Positions 1-5,203 of a stretch of DNA of 5,203 nucleotides are shown here, piece by piece. Source of the stretch: Planctomycetota bacterium (GTDB lineage: Bacteria; Planctomycetota; Phycisphaerae; Sedimentisphaerales; Anaerobacaceae); the NCBI GenBank assembly GCA_013202635.1, contig JABMRO010000716.1, positions 1 through 5,203 of the forward strand, given 5' to 3'. Numbering within the stretch: position 1 is the stretch's first letter; each line of letters opens with the position of its first letter. A program made the translations under genes and the position numbers. A model generated the notes under the pieces. It was given only the letters and a program-made list of their open reading frames with translations, made no database searches and was not told the origin of the DNA.

Positions 1-2
1 AA

Positions 3-45
3 CCAAAATCCAGTGAGAGAGTATAACAGCTCACCATAATTTTGG
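3..45 (+). other. Imperfect hairpin in the leader
   Basis: CCAAAAT at 3-9 is the exact reverse complement of ATTTTGG at 39-45. Nested inside, GTGAG at 13-17 complements CTCAC at 30-34. A small internal loop (CCA against CATA) separates the two stems and the apical loop is 12 bases. No T-run follows, so it does not look like a standard intrinsic terminator. It could be the tail structure of an upstream transcript, a protein-binding palindrome or chance. Its role is unknown. Confidence 0.4.
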
Positions 46-109
46 CGACTCAGTTGCACTTATGAGTTGAATCCGCTATAGCTTTGTTGGAAGGGATTTC
101 ACAAAACGT

Positions 110-139
110 AATATCAGTTGGTTCTTTGATATTTTTTTT
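110..139 (+). terminator. Weak terminator-like stem and T-run
   Basis: AATATCA at 110-116 is the reverse complement of TGATATT at 127-133, with a 10-base loop, and the T-run at 132-139 overlaps the 3' arm. The form is that of a rho-independent terminator for a gene upstream of the window. However, the stem contains only one G-C pair and would be unstable, so a chance match in AT-rich DNA is quite possible. Confidence 0.25.
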
Positions 140-225
140 ATCATTCATATACTATGTGGCGATATCTTTCCGCTTTTTCAGGGTATATATCTTTTTGGTT
201 TGTTCCACACTTTAAGTATGGATAG

Positions 226-249
226 TTCCTAAATTGTCAATTTAAGGAG
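226..249 (+). promoter_or_regulatory. Hairpin occluding the TpsB ribosome binding site
   Basis: TAAATT at 230-235 pairs perfectly with AATTTA at 239-244 across a three-base GTC loop. After one bulged A (245), the stem continues with TTCC at 226-229 against GGAG at 246-249. GGAG is the core of the Shine-Dalgarno sequence TAAGGAG that lies 7 bases before the ATG at 257. If it forms in mRNA, this hairpin would hide the ribosome binding site and could lower or condition TpsB translation. The pairing is seen directly; any regulatory function is inference, and the stem is AT-rich. Confidence 0.4.
243..249 (+). promoter_or_regulatory. Ribosome binding site of the TpsB gene
   Basis: TAAGGAG is a near-consensus Shine-Dalgarno sequence with 7 bases of spacing to the ATG at 257. 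It supports that ATG as the true start, as does the signal peptide that begins there. Confidence 0.85.
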
Positions 250-256
250 ATTCATT

Positions 257-2137
257 ATGAGTAGTACGAAAACAATAGTGGGCTTTGTTCTTGTATTTCT
301 TTTGGCTTCCGTGTTTTGCTTTGCAGAAGGCCTCTCAGAGCCAAAAGCCGACGATGCTCAAAAGATTGAGCAAATGCGTGAGGATGCGGGAAGAGCGAAA
401 CGCGAAGCTCTCGAAAAAGCTAAAGCTAAGTTGGAGGAAGATATTTCGGAAATTGATTTACCCCAAGACACGACCCAGCGCATAAGCGTAAAGGAAATTC
501 GTATCAGCGGCAACACCCTTTTAACAACCGATGAATTGTTGGCTGACATGCCTCTGATTTACAACGCTTCCGCCGAGACATTGAAGATGGCTGAAAGTGA
601 CAATCTTTACGATTTTAGGGTTCTGCATGATATCATTTTGGAACCCGGCCAGGCCCGGCAGGTTTCAACAAGGACTATACAGGGTTTTACTCAGTATCTT
701 CTCTCGGTTTATCAGGGTAAGAATTATGCCGGTATATATGTTTATGTTCCCGCAGATGCAATGAAAGCAGGTCGAGAATTGCAGGATGAAATTCTGCCTC
801 TAAAAGTCCTGGAGGCGGCCGTCAGTGAAATTACGACAACTTACTACACTCCAGACAATGAGATAGTTGAAAAGGGCTATCTCCGTAGCTCTGCAATTAA
901 TGACTGGTCGCCGGTAAAACTCGGAGAGGTGACAAATCAGAAAGAAATAGATGATTTTATTAACTTGCTCAACCTGAACCCTGACAGGTATGTTAGTGGG
1001 ATCGTGTCGAAGGGGGCCGAACCGAATTCCATTGCTCTCGGATATAATATTTACGAAGCAAATCCCTGGCATTGGTTCATTCAGACGGACAACTCCGGCA
1101 CAAAACCAAGGCAATGGGACCCGAGAATCGGCCTCATCAATACAAATCTTTTAGGTATAGACGACACATTTACTGCTATATATCAGGCGCCATGGGATTC
1201 AACTGTAGACGAGAATTACGGATTATTCGGCAGTTACGATTTTCCGTTGTTAGGACCTCGGCTGCGTCTTAACCTTTATGGAGGTCACAGTGAATTTGAT
1301 ATAAGCGCTGCCTCTGGTCCATTTGACTTTCTTGGCAGAGGTACATTCTATGGCGGAATACTGCGTTACAACCTGCTCCAGACCGATGATGGTTGGTTCT
1401 TTGATATCAAAGGCTCTCTTGAGCATACAAGAAGCAAGGTTACCCCGTCATTGTTCCCGACCTTTTTGGGAACCGACATTAAGTTCTGGTTGTGGGGAGG
1501 CGGGATTGACTTGCACCGCTCAGACGATTTGTCGCAGACCTCTGTCGCACTCGGCCGTTATGAAAGCATGGGCGGCGAATCCGGTGGCGATGAGTTTCGT
1601 CTGGCACGGGTAAATGCTGAATCCGATTTTACCATTTACACTGCTTCTGCTGCTCACAGCCAGTATCTCGATATGAATAAGGTCGAGCGCGTTAGCGGCT
1701 CTTTTCGCTGGACAACATCGGACGAAAGATTGGTCCCCGCAAAAATGACCTCCTTCGGCGGAATGTACAGTATCAGAGGCTACGATGAATATGAACTTGT
1801 TGCTGACGGCGGAATGTTTGCATCCGGGCAATATGAGTTTGACCTTGTGAAATATGAGGAGTCTAAATACCTTGATGATACCGAGGCCGAACAGAGCAAG
1901 CCATTCCTGAGAAAACTTGCGCCTTTGGTCTTTGTTGACTATGGAAGAGCCAAGATAAGACACCCTGTAGGAACAGAACGGGCAGATGAAGATTTCTTTT
2001 CTGTAGGCGCAGGTGCGCTTATTGAACTCGGGGACAATTTCAGTGGTGCTGTCTATTACGGCTACCCCCTAAAGTCAACCGACAATACTCGAGAAAGTAA
2101 AGGTAGAGTCAATGCCGGCGTGATGTTGAGATGGTAA
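257..2137 (+). CDS. TpsB transporter, ShlB/FhaC/HecB family (Omp85 superfamily)
   Basis: Outer-membrane pore of a two-partner secretion system, expected to export the TpsA encoded directly downstream. The 626 residues are somewhat longer than usual for the family (FhaC is about 580). A Sec signal peptide occupies residues 1-23, with hydrophobic core IVGFVLVFLLASVF and probable cleavage after FCFA. Residues 28-67 form a charged Lys/Glu/Ala-rich predicted helix, in the place of the plug helix and linker of FhaC. POTRA1 starts near 76 (VKEIRISGNTLL), carries an apparent insertion at about 103-135, and ends near 190. POTRA2 spans about 190-270. The barrel runs from about 271 (NPWHWFIQTDNSG) to the terminal Trp626, a typical aromatic end for BamA recognition. 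Omp85 hallmarks are intact: IRGY at 506-509 (loop L6 tip) and FVDYG at 559-563, whose Arg507 and Asp561 correspond to the conserved L6-barrel ion pair. The mature protein has no cysteine. The family call is firm; the cognate partner is inferred from adjacency. Confidence 0.95.
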   Translation: MSSTKTIVGFVLVFLLASVFCFAEGLSEPKADDAQKIEQMREDAGRAKREALEKAKAKLEEDISEIDLPQDTTQRISVKEIRISGNTLLTTDELLADMPLIYNASAETLKMAESDNLYDFRVLHDIILEPGQARQVSTRTIQGFTQYLLSVYQGKNYAGIYVYVPADAMKAGRELQDEILPLKVLEAAVSEITTTYYTPDNEIVEKGYLRSSAINDWSPVKLGEVTNQKEIDDFINLLNLNPDRYVSGIVSKGAEPNSIALGYNIYEANPWHWFIQTDNSGTKPRQWDPRIGLINTNLLGIDDTFTAIYQAPWDSTVDENYGLFGSYDFPLLGPRLRLNLYGGHSEFDISAASGPFDFLGRGTFYGGILRYNLLQTDDGWFFDIKGSLEHTRSKVTPSLFPTFLGTDIKFWLWGGGIDLHRSDDLSQTSVALGRYESMGGESGGDEFRLARVNAESDFTIYTASAAHSQYLDMNKVERVSGSFRWTTSDERLVPAKMTSFGGMYSIRGYDEYELVADGGMFASGQYEFDLVKYEESKYLDDTEAEQSKPFLRKLAPLVFVDYGRAKIRHPVGTERADEDFFSVGAGALIELGDNFSGAVYYGYPLKSTDNTRESKGRVNAGVMLRW

Positions 2138-2143
2138 TAGTGA

Positions 2144-2182
2144 ATTTTATCCGACTGCGTAGTCGGCACGGAAATATAAAAT
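2144..2182 (+). other. Bipartite intergenic stem-loop
   Basis: The core CCGACT-GCGT-AGTCGG (2151-2166) is a perfect 6-bp, mostly G-C stem with a four-base loop. Directly outside it, ATTTTAT (2144-2150) complements ATAAAAT (2176-2182), giving a further 7 pairs with a 9-base bulge (2167-2175) on the 3' side only. There is no trailing T-run. Plausible roles are mRNA processing or stabilisation, or partial attenuation that sets the TpsB:TpsA ratio. The pairing is visible in the sequence; the role is inference. Confidence 0.5.
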
Positions 2183-2200
2183 CGTTTACGGATATAAAAT
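2174..2200 (+). repeat. Short direct repeat ATATAAAAT
   Basis: ATATAAAAT occurs at 2174-2182 and again at 2192-2200, 18 bases apart. Either copy can pair with ATTTTAT at 2144-2150, so two alternative outer stems are possible. It may be a chance result of AT-rich sequence. Confidence 0.45.
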
Positions 2201-2218
2201 AGCAATGGGAATTTTGAA

Positions 2219-2224
2219 AGAGGA
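2219..2224 (+). promoter_or_regulatory. Ribosome binding site of the TpsA gene
   Basis: AGAGGA lies 8 bases before the ATG at 2233, within a purine-rich run. It favours this ATG over the in-frame ATG six codons later (2251), and the earlier start also supplies the basic n-region of the signal peptide. Confidence 0.7.
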
Positions 2225-2232
2225 AAAGAACG

Positions 2233-5203
2233 ATGGCAAAGCTTAGAAAAATGTCAAAAACTTATTATTTGAGACAAATTGTGGCCTGCTTGTTGGTGTA
2301 CTGTATCCTTTTAGCAGTTCCGGCACAGGTTGCTCTGGCCGACATCGGCACCGGAGGTAATACAGTTGTCGATGGTATTGCAAATGTTAACGCTCCCGGT
2401 GGCGGTGCAAACGCATACATAGACGTGCTGAGCGACCGCGCGGTGATCAATTGGCAGGATTTTGACACCAGTACCGGGCAACTTGCTGAGTTTGTAAGGG
2501 CTGCCGGCGGCAATTTTGCTGTGTTGAACAGGGTAATTGCGGGAGGCGCAACACAGTTTGATGGTTCCCTCTTTGGCATCCAGGGCCACATTATTATCGT
2601 GAATCCTCAAGGCATAGTATTCGGTCCTACAGCTCTTGTTCAGGCCCATAAGTTCACCGCTTCGGCGCTGGATGTGGCAAACACTGATTTTATGAACGGC
2701 ATATACAACTTCACCGGCGATGGCGTGGGGCAAGTGGCAAACTACGGCACTATTTCCGCTGACCAGGTTGCTCTTATCGGCAGACAGGTTCTAAATGCGG
2801 GTGTTATAAGAAGCCCGGGTGGATATGTTTTGATGGCTGTCGGTGATAAGGTGCTCCTTGGTCAGGATGGAAGTAATGTCGTTGTTGAAGTAGAGGGCGT
2901 TACAGTTCCGGACCCGATGGATGTCACGGCAGCGGGTATAGGCGATGTCATTAACGAAGGTACAATCGAGGCGGCAGGTGGAAAAATAGTGCTCGCCGCC
3001 GGCGATACCTTTTCCAGGGCCATAGACGGGCTTGATTCTTTGACTGCGGCGGTTGACGGCGGTACCGGTCGTGTCGGCCAGTTCGGCACACTCAGCGCAG
3101 ACGGCGTCGAAGGCGATGGCGGCAGCATTACTATGACTGCAGGCGATGTAGTTGCTCTCAGTAGCGATAGCGTAACCACCGCGAACGCCGGCACCAACGG
3201 CGACGGCGGCGAAATCAAAGTCTTAGCAGACATGGAAAGTGGATTTGCAGTTCTGGCACCAGGAGCTTCTCTGCAGGCAAAAGGAGGAGAAGAAAGCGGA
3301 GATGGCGGATTTATTGAACTAAGTGCTAATAAATTCCAGACTTTGGCAGATATTGATGTCTCCGCGGAAAACGGCGAATACGGAACATTCCTACTCGACC
3401 CATGGGATATTTATATCAGAGATAGCGCCAACAACACTCAGGATTATAATTTTTTACTTGGAGCAAACCCCTTCCCTGATTATCTAGGAAACGGTCTTAA
3501 TTTCAGCACAGCAGATGACAATACTGACGGGGATTCAACCTTCAATGAAATTGCTTCGGGGTATTTAGCAACTTTGGCTGGAAACATAATTTTGCAAGCG
3601 CAAAACGATTTAATCGTTGACCAAATAACCAATTTTCCTCTGATTTGGGGTTCGCCTACCAACCTTATTTTTCAGACAGGTCGCCATATTCAATTTTCTA
3701 GTGCTGCTGGAGGTTTCTCGGTTAGCACTGGGGGATCTATTCATTTAGAAGCTGACAGTCCGCATTGGCCCGGGACCTATGATGGAATTGGACATATTGA
3801 CCTGGGTAGGGTTAATCTGTCAGCTGGCAGCAATGTTACTATGATAGGAAGAGATTTTATAATGGACAACGCCACAGTGTCCGCAGCTGGAGGCACTGTT
3901 ATCGGGCCGGCTGGCAACAATATGCCTATGACTTTAGGCTATGCTGGTTCGATGCTGATTGACGCTGAGCTGGATAACATTACTACACCTTCGCTCATTA
4001 TAGGGCAGGCAACAACCGCTGGTATTGATGGAATCGGAACTGGTGCGCAGATTTTTACAGCCGGAAATATTACTGCAGATGATGTAACCGCTCCGGCGGG
4101 GTGGAACACTCTAACGCTCTATGGTACCGGGCTTGGTGATTGGACTTCCGACAGTGGAATCCAAGTTGGTACTCTTAATTTGAATATCGGAGGTTCAATC
4201 GGGACTAATGCAGACCATTTTGACACGAGTGTTAGCACCCTTGCTGTTAACACTGGAACCGCAGCCGGTGATGTTTATATAGATGACTCGGGCGGTTCAC
4301 TTACATTGGCTGGTGTCAATGTGGGCAATGGACTGTTAGATATCACCGCAAGCAGCCCCATTACCGTCAGTAGTCCTATCTCTGTTTCTGGGAATGTCAC
4401 TTTGACTGCAAGTGAGGGTGGCGGAGTAGGCACAGATGACATTGATGTCGATGCGGATATAATTTCTAGTGGTGGTAATGTTACTCTCCGCGCAGGTGAC
4501 GATATTGACCTTTCTACAGGAGGGGTAACTATCGAGTCACAGCCTGTAGGAGGAACAGTAACCCTAACTGCAGCATATGGTGATTTAGAAAGCGGCGGTT
4601 CGATTACTGGAACAGGTGCTACGATAGATGCCGACAATATAACGCTCGAGGTTGCCGGCACTGCTGCTGGTACCATAGGCACTGGTACTGGCAATCCGAT
4701 ACAGATTGACCTTGGAACTGGAACATTGACTCTTAAAACTGGCGATGCTGGCGGCCATATCTATGTTGAGGAGACTTTTGGCGATATTGGAACAGCAAAT
4801 ATAGTTATTAATACAGATGGTGTGAGTGCGCAAACTGTCTATATAGAAAATAGCAGTGGTGCAATTGATGTGGATGGCACTCTCAATATAAATGACAACT
4901 TGAGTCTTTATACGACTGCGGGTACTGAAAATATTATCTTCACCAATGGAGCTTCTATAATCACAACAGGCAATGCAACTTTGAATGCTACCGGCGCAAT
5001 CAGAGACGGCCAAAACGACTCAGGTGCACCAGTTGTTGATATACAAGGCGCAACGATTAACTTGACTGCAGCGTCCGGTGGTATTGGAACACCAGCACTG
5101 GGTCCGGTTGACGGTGTCCTTGAAGTAACGGCCACTACTGCACTGAATGCCGATACTGACGCCGGAGACGATGGGAATATCCTTATAGACAGTATCGGCG
5201 ACC
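2233..5203 (+). CDS. TpsA exoprotein with filamentous haemagglutinin N-terminal domain (3' partial)
   Basis: Large secreted beta-helical protein, the probable substrate of the upstream TpsB. The frame runs uninterrupted for 990 codons and leaves the window without a stop. Residues 1-36 are a Sec signal peptide: basic start, hydrophobic core IVACLLVYCILLAV, cleavage after ALA. The TPS secretion domain (Haemagg_act type) follows from residue 37, with INWQDFDT (72-79), LNRV (98-101) and NPQGIVFG (124-131); the last departs from the usual NPNG. Three GDGG repeats span about 285-378, then LLDPWDIYI (387-395), a motif common in large TpsA proteins. From about 640 the protein is Gly/Thr/Asp/Ala-rich with VTLTA-like strands every 25-29 residues and three IGT modules, as expected of a right-handed beta-helix. 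The mature part has no cysteine, and only one lysine occurs after residue 367. Tools such as adhesion, toxicity or ligand-binding domains usually sit near the C-terminus, which is absent here, so function cannot be assigned. Confidence 0.93.
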   Translation, partial: MAKLRKMSKTYYLRQIVACLLVYCILLAVPAQVALADIGTGGNTVVDGIANVNAPGGGANAYIDVLSDRAVINWQDFDTSTGQLAEFVRAAGGNFAVLNRVIAGGATQFDGSLFGIQGHIIIVNPQGIVFGPTALVQAHKFTASALDVANTDFMNGIYNFTGDGVGQVANYGTISADQVALIGRQVLNAGVIRSPGGYVLMAVGDKVLLGQDGSNVVVEVEGVTVPDPMDVTAAGIGDVINEGTIEAAGGKIVLAAGDTFSRAIDGLDSLTAAVDGGTGRVGQFGTLSADGVEGDGGSITMTAGDVVALSSDSVTTANAGTNGDGGEIKVLADMESGFAVLAPGASLQAKGGEESGDGGFIELSANKFQTLADIDVSAENGEYGTFLLDPWDIYIRDSANNTQDYNFLLGANPFPDYLGNGLNFSTADDNTDGDSTFNEIASGYLATLAGNIILQAQNDLIVDQITNFPLIWGSPTNLIFQTGRHIQFSSAAGGFSVSTGGSIHLEADSPHWPGTYDGIGHIDLGRVNLSAGSNVTMIGRDFIMDNATVSAAGGTVIGPAGNNMPMTLGYAGSMLIDAELDNITTPSLIIGQATTAGIDGIGTGAQIFTAGNITADDVTAPAGWNTLTLYGTGLGDWTSDSGIQVGTLNLNIGGSIGTNADHFDTSVSTLAVNTGTAAGDVYIDDSGGSLTLAGVNVGNGLLDITASSPITVSSPISVSGNVTLTASEGGGVGTDDIDVDADIISSGGNVTLRAGDDIDLSTGGVTIESQPVGGTVTLTAAYGDLESGGSITGTGATIDADNITLEVAGTAAGTIGTGTGNPIQIDLGTGTLTLKTGDAGGHIYVEETFGDIGTANIVINTDGVSAQTVYIENSSGAIDVDGTLNINDNLSLYTTAGTENIIFTNGASIITTGNATLNATGAIRDGQNDSGAPVVDIQGATINLTAASGGIGTPALGPVDGVLEVTATTALNADTDAGDDGNILIDSIGD
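3085..3366 (+). repeat. GDGG-x-I repeats in TpsA (three copies)
   Basis: GDGG followed by x-I/hydrophobic strand appears at residues 294-297 (GDGGSITMTAGD), 323-326 (GDGGEIKVLAD) and 356-359 (GDGGFIELSAN), spaced 29 and 33 residues apart. Each copy is followed by a strand and then a less conserved Ser/Ala-rich stretch. Repeats of this type in the TPS family form successive turns of the beta-helix that continues the secretion domain. The copies are diverged at the DNA level, so they are old protein repeats and not recent tandem duplications. Confidence 0.7.
4171..5203 (+). repeat. Three IGT modules in the TpsA passenger
   Basis: A module reading roughly strand-(G)-x-IGT-x(2-5)-hydrophobic-x(6-12)-TLxxxT-x(3-8)-G-x-I/V-Y/L-I/V occurs three times: 4171-4308 (IGT at residues 656-658, GDVYID), 4636-4788 (IGT at 815-817, GGHIYVE) and 5056 to the window end (IGT at 951-953, GNILID). 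The spacing is 159 and 136 residues. Similar modules are known from long TpsA proteins. More copies probably follow beyond the window. Confidence 0.65.
4390..5133 (+). repeat. Beta-helix coil repeats, about 25-29 residues each
   Basis: A short strand of the form V/I/L-T/S-L-x-A/T recurs at residues 722 (VTLTA), 750 (VTLRA), 776 (VTLTA), 803 (ITLEV), 832 (LTLKT), 857 (IVINT), 890 (LSLYT), 915 (ATLNA), 942 (INLTA) and 963 (LEVTA). Spacings are 28, 26, 27, 29, 25, 33, 25, 27 and 21. Turns between strands are rich in Gly, Asp, Asn and Ser. This matches stacked coils of a right-handed parallel beta-helix. The periodicity is seen directly; the fold is inferred from the family. Confidence 0.75.

Larger units (their letters stand above)
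1..256. other. Non-coding leader region upstream of the TpsB gene
   Basis: No convincing gene lies here: all three + strand frames meet stops within the first 40 bases. The frame starting at base 1 reads 12 codons and then TAA at 37-39, so the tail of an upstream gene cannot be excluded, but nothing supports one. The stretch is AT-rich and contains an imperfect hairpin (3-45), a weak terminator-like stem before eight T's (110-139), and a hairpin overlapping the ribosome binding site of the next gene (226-249). I could not pick a convincing -35/-10 pair. The promoter of the operon probably lies between about 140 and 225, for example around the TATATAT at 184-190 or the TATGGA near 217, but these are weak matches. 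Confidence 0.6.
2138..2232 (+). other. TpsB-TpsA intergenic region
   Basis: This 95-bp gap separates two genes on the same strand. It begins with TAG and TGA directly after the TAA stop, in the same frame, so all three stop codons occur in a row. It then holds a stem-loop (2144-2182), a second copy of ATATAAAAT (2192-2200) and the TpsA ribosome binding site. No T-run follows the stem, so read-through into the TpsA gene is likely. The two TATAAAAT stretches resemble -10 elements, but I see no matching -35, so an internal promoter is only a possibility. Confidence 0.6.

Noticed and set aside
1..39. Possible C-terminal tail of an upstream gene in frame 1, ending TAA at 37-39
   Set aside because: Only 12 codons are visible, no motif is recognisable, and the stretch coincides with a hairpin; this cannot be supported.
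1..256. Riboswitch such as a cyclic-di-GMP sensor in the leader, given that adhesin loci can be under such control
   Set aside because: I found no conserved core of a known riboswitch class in the leader; only simple stems are present.
257..325. TpsB as a lipoprotein, because Cys21 lies near the end of the signal peptide
   Set aside because: The preceding residues (ASVF) do not fit a lipobox, and FCFA followed by EG fits a signal peptidase I site better.
800..1963. Open frames within the TpsB gene on both strands (such as 800-1114 -, 1323-1613 + and 1520-1963 -)
   Set aside because: TpsB is intact in its own frame with domain motifs throughout these spans, and the alternative products show no signal, domain or start site.
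2265..2733. Two overlapping reading frames on the - strand (2265-2591 and 2311-2733)
   Set aside because: They lie inside the TPS domain coding region of TpsA, which has a clear family match in the + frame. They lack recognisable domains or ribosome binding sites and are shadows.
2862..3233. 123-codon - strand frame rich in Pro, Ser, Ala and Thr
   Set aside because: The composition is the mirror of GGC, GAT and GCA-rich codons on the + strand; it is a shadow of the TpsA glycine repeats.
4275..5135. Three long - strand frames (4275-4694, 4585-5013, 4908-5135)
   Set aside because: They overlap each other and the repeat region of TpsA. Low-complexity Pro/Val/Ser and Ser/Ile/Thr products with no motif indicate shadows.
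4171..5203. CRISPR array or recent tandem DNA duplication
   Set aside because: The repeats are visible at protein level only. DNA copies are diverged, in frame, and lack constant-length spacers.

Overview
The window holds a two-partner secretion (TPS, type Vb) locus. On the + strand, a complete TpsB outer-membrane transporter gene (257-2137, 626 codons) is followed after a 95-bp gap by a TpsA exoprotein gene. The TpsA gene starts at 2233 and is still open at the end of the window (at least 990 codons). Both genes face the same way, both have clear ribosome binding sites, and they are probably co-transcribed. I see no gene on the - strand; the reading frames there are shadows of the glycine- and alanine-rich + strand genes.

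The system implies a diderm (Gram-negative type) bacterium. Base composition is near even. The sequence style resembles the large TPS proteins of environmental groups such as Planctomycetota (Phycisphaerae-like) or cyanobacteria more than the FhaB/FhaC or ShlA/ShlB prototypes: a variant NPQG motif, an LLDP-type module, glycine/aspartate-rich beta-helix repeats, and a TpsB with a charged helical N-terminus. This taxonomic placement is an impression from family knowledge and has not been tested.

Layout: 1-256 is non-coding leader DNA with an imperfect hairpin (3-45), a weak terminator-like stem before a T-run (110-139), and a hairpin whose 3' arm contains the Shine-Dalgarno sequence of the TpsB gene (226-249). 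257-2137 encodes TpsB: signal peptide, charged helix, POTRA1 with an insertion, POTRA2, and an Omp85-type barrel. 2138-2232 is an intergenic gap with two extra stop codons, a bipartite stem-loop and a short direct repeat. 2233-5203 encodes TpsA: signal peptide, TPS secretion domain, GDGG repeats, an LLDP motif, then beta-helix repeats running off the end.

How the genes would work together (established for the family): both proteins cross the inner membrane by Sec. TpsA stays unfolded in the periplasm and its N-terminal TPS domain is recognised by the TpsB POTRA domains. TpsA then threads through the TpsB barrel and folds at the surface into a long beta-helix. The substrate or target of this TpsA (adhesin, toxin, binding protein) cannot be told because its C-terminus is missing. 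The locus is a divergent member of a known system. I did not find a clearly unprecedented system here.
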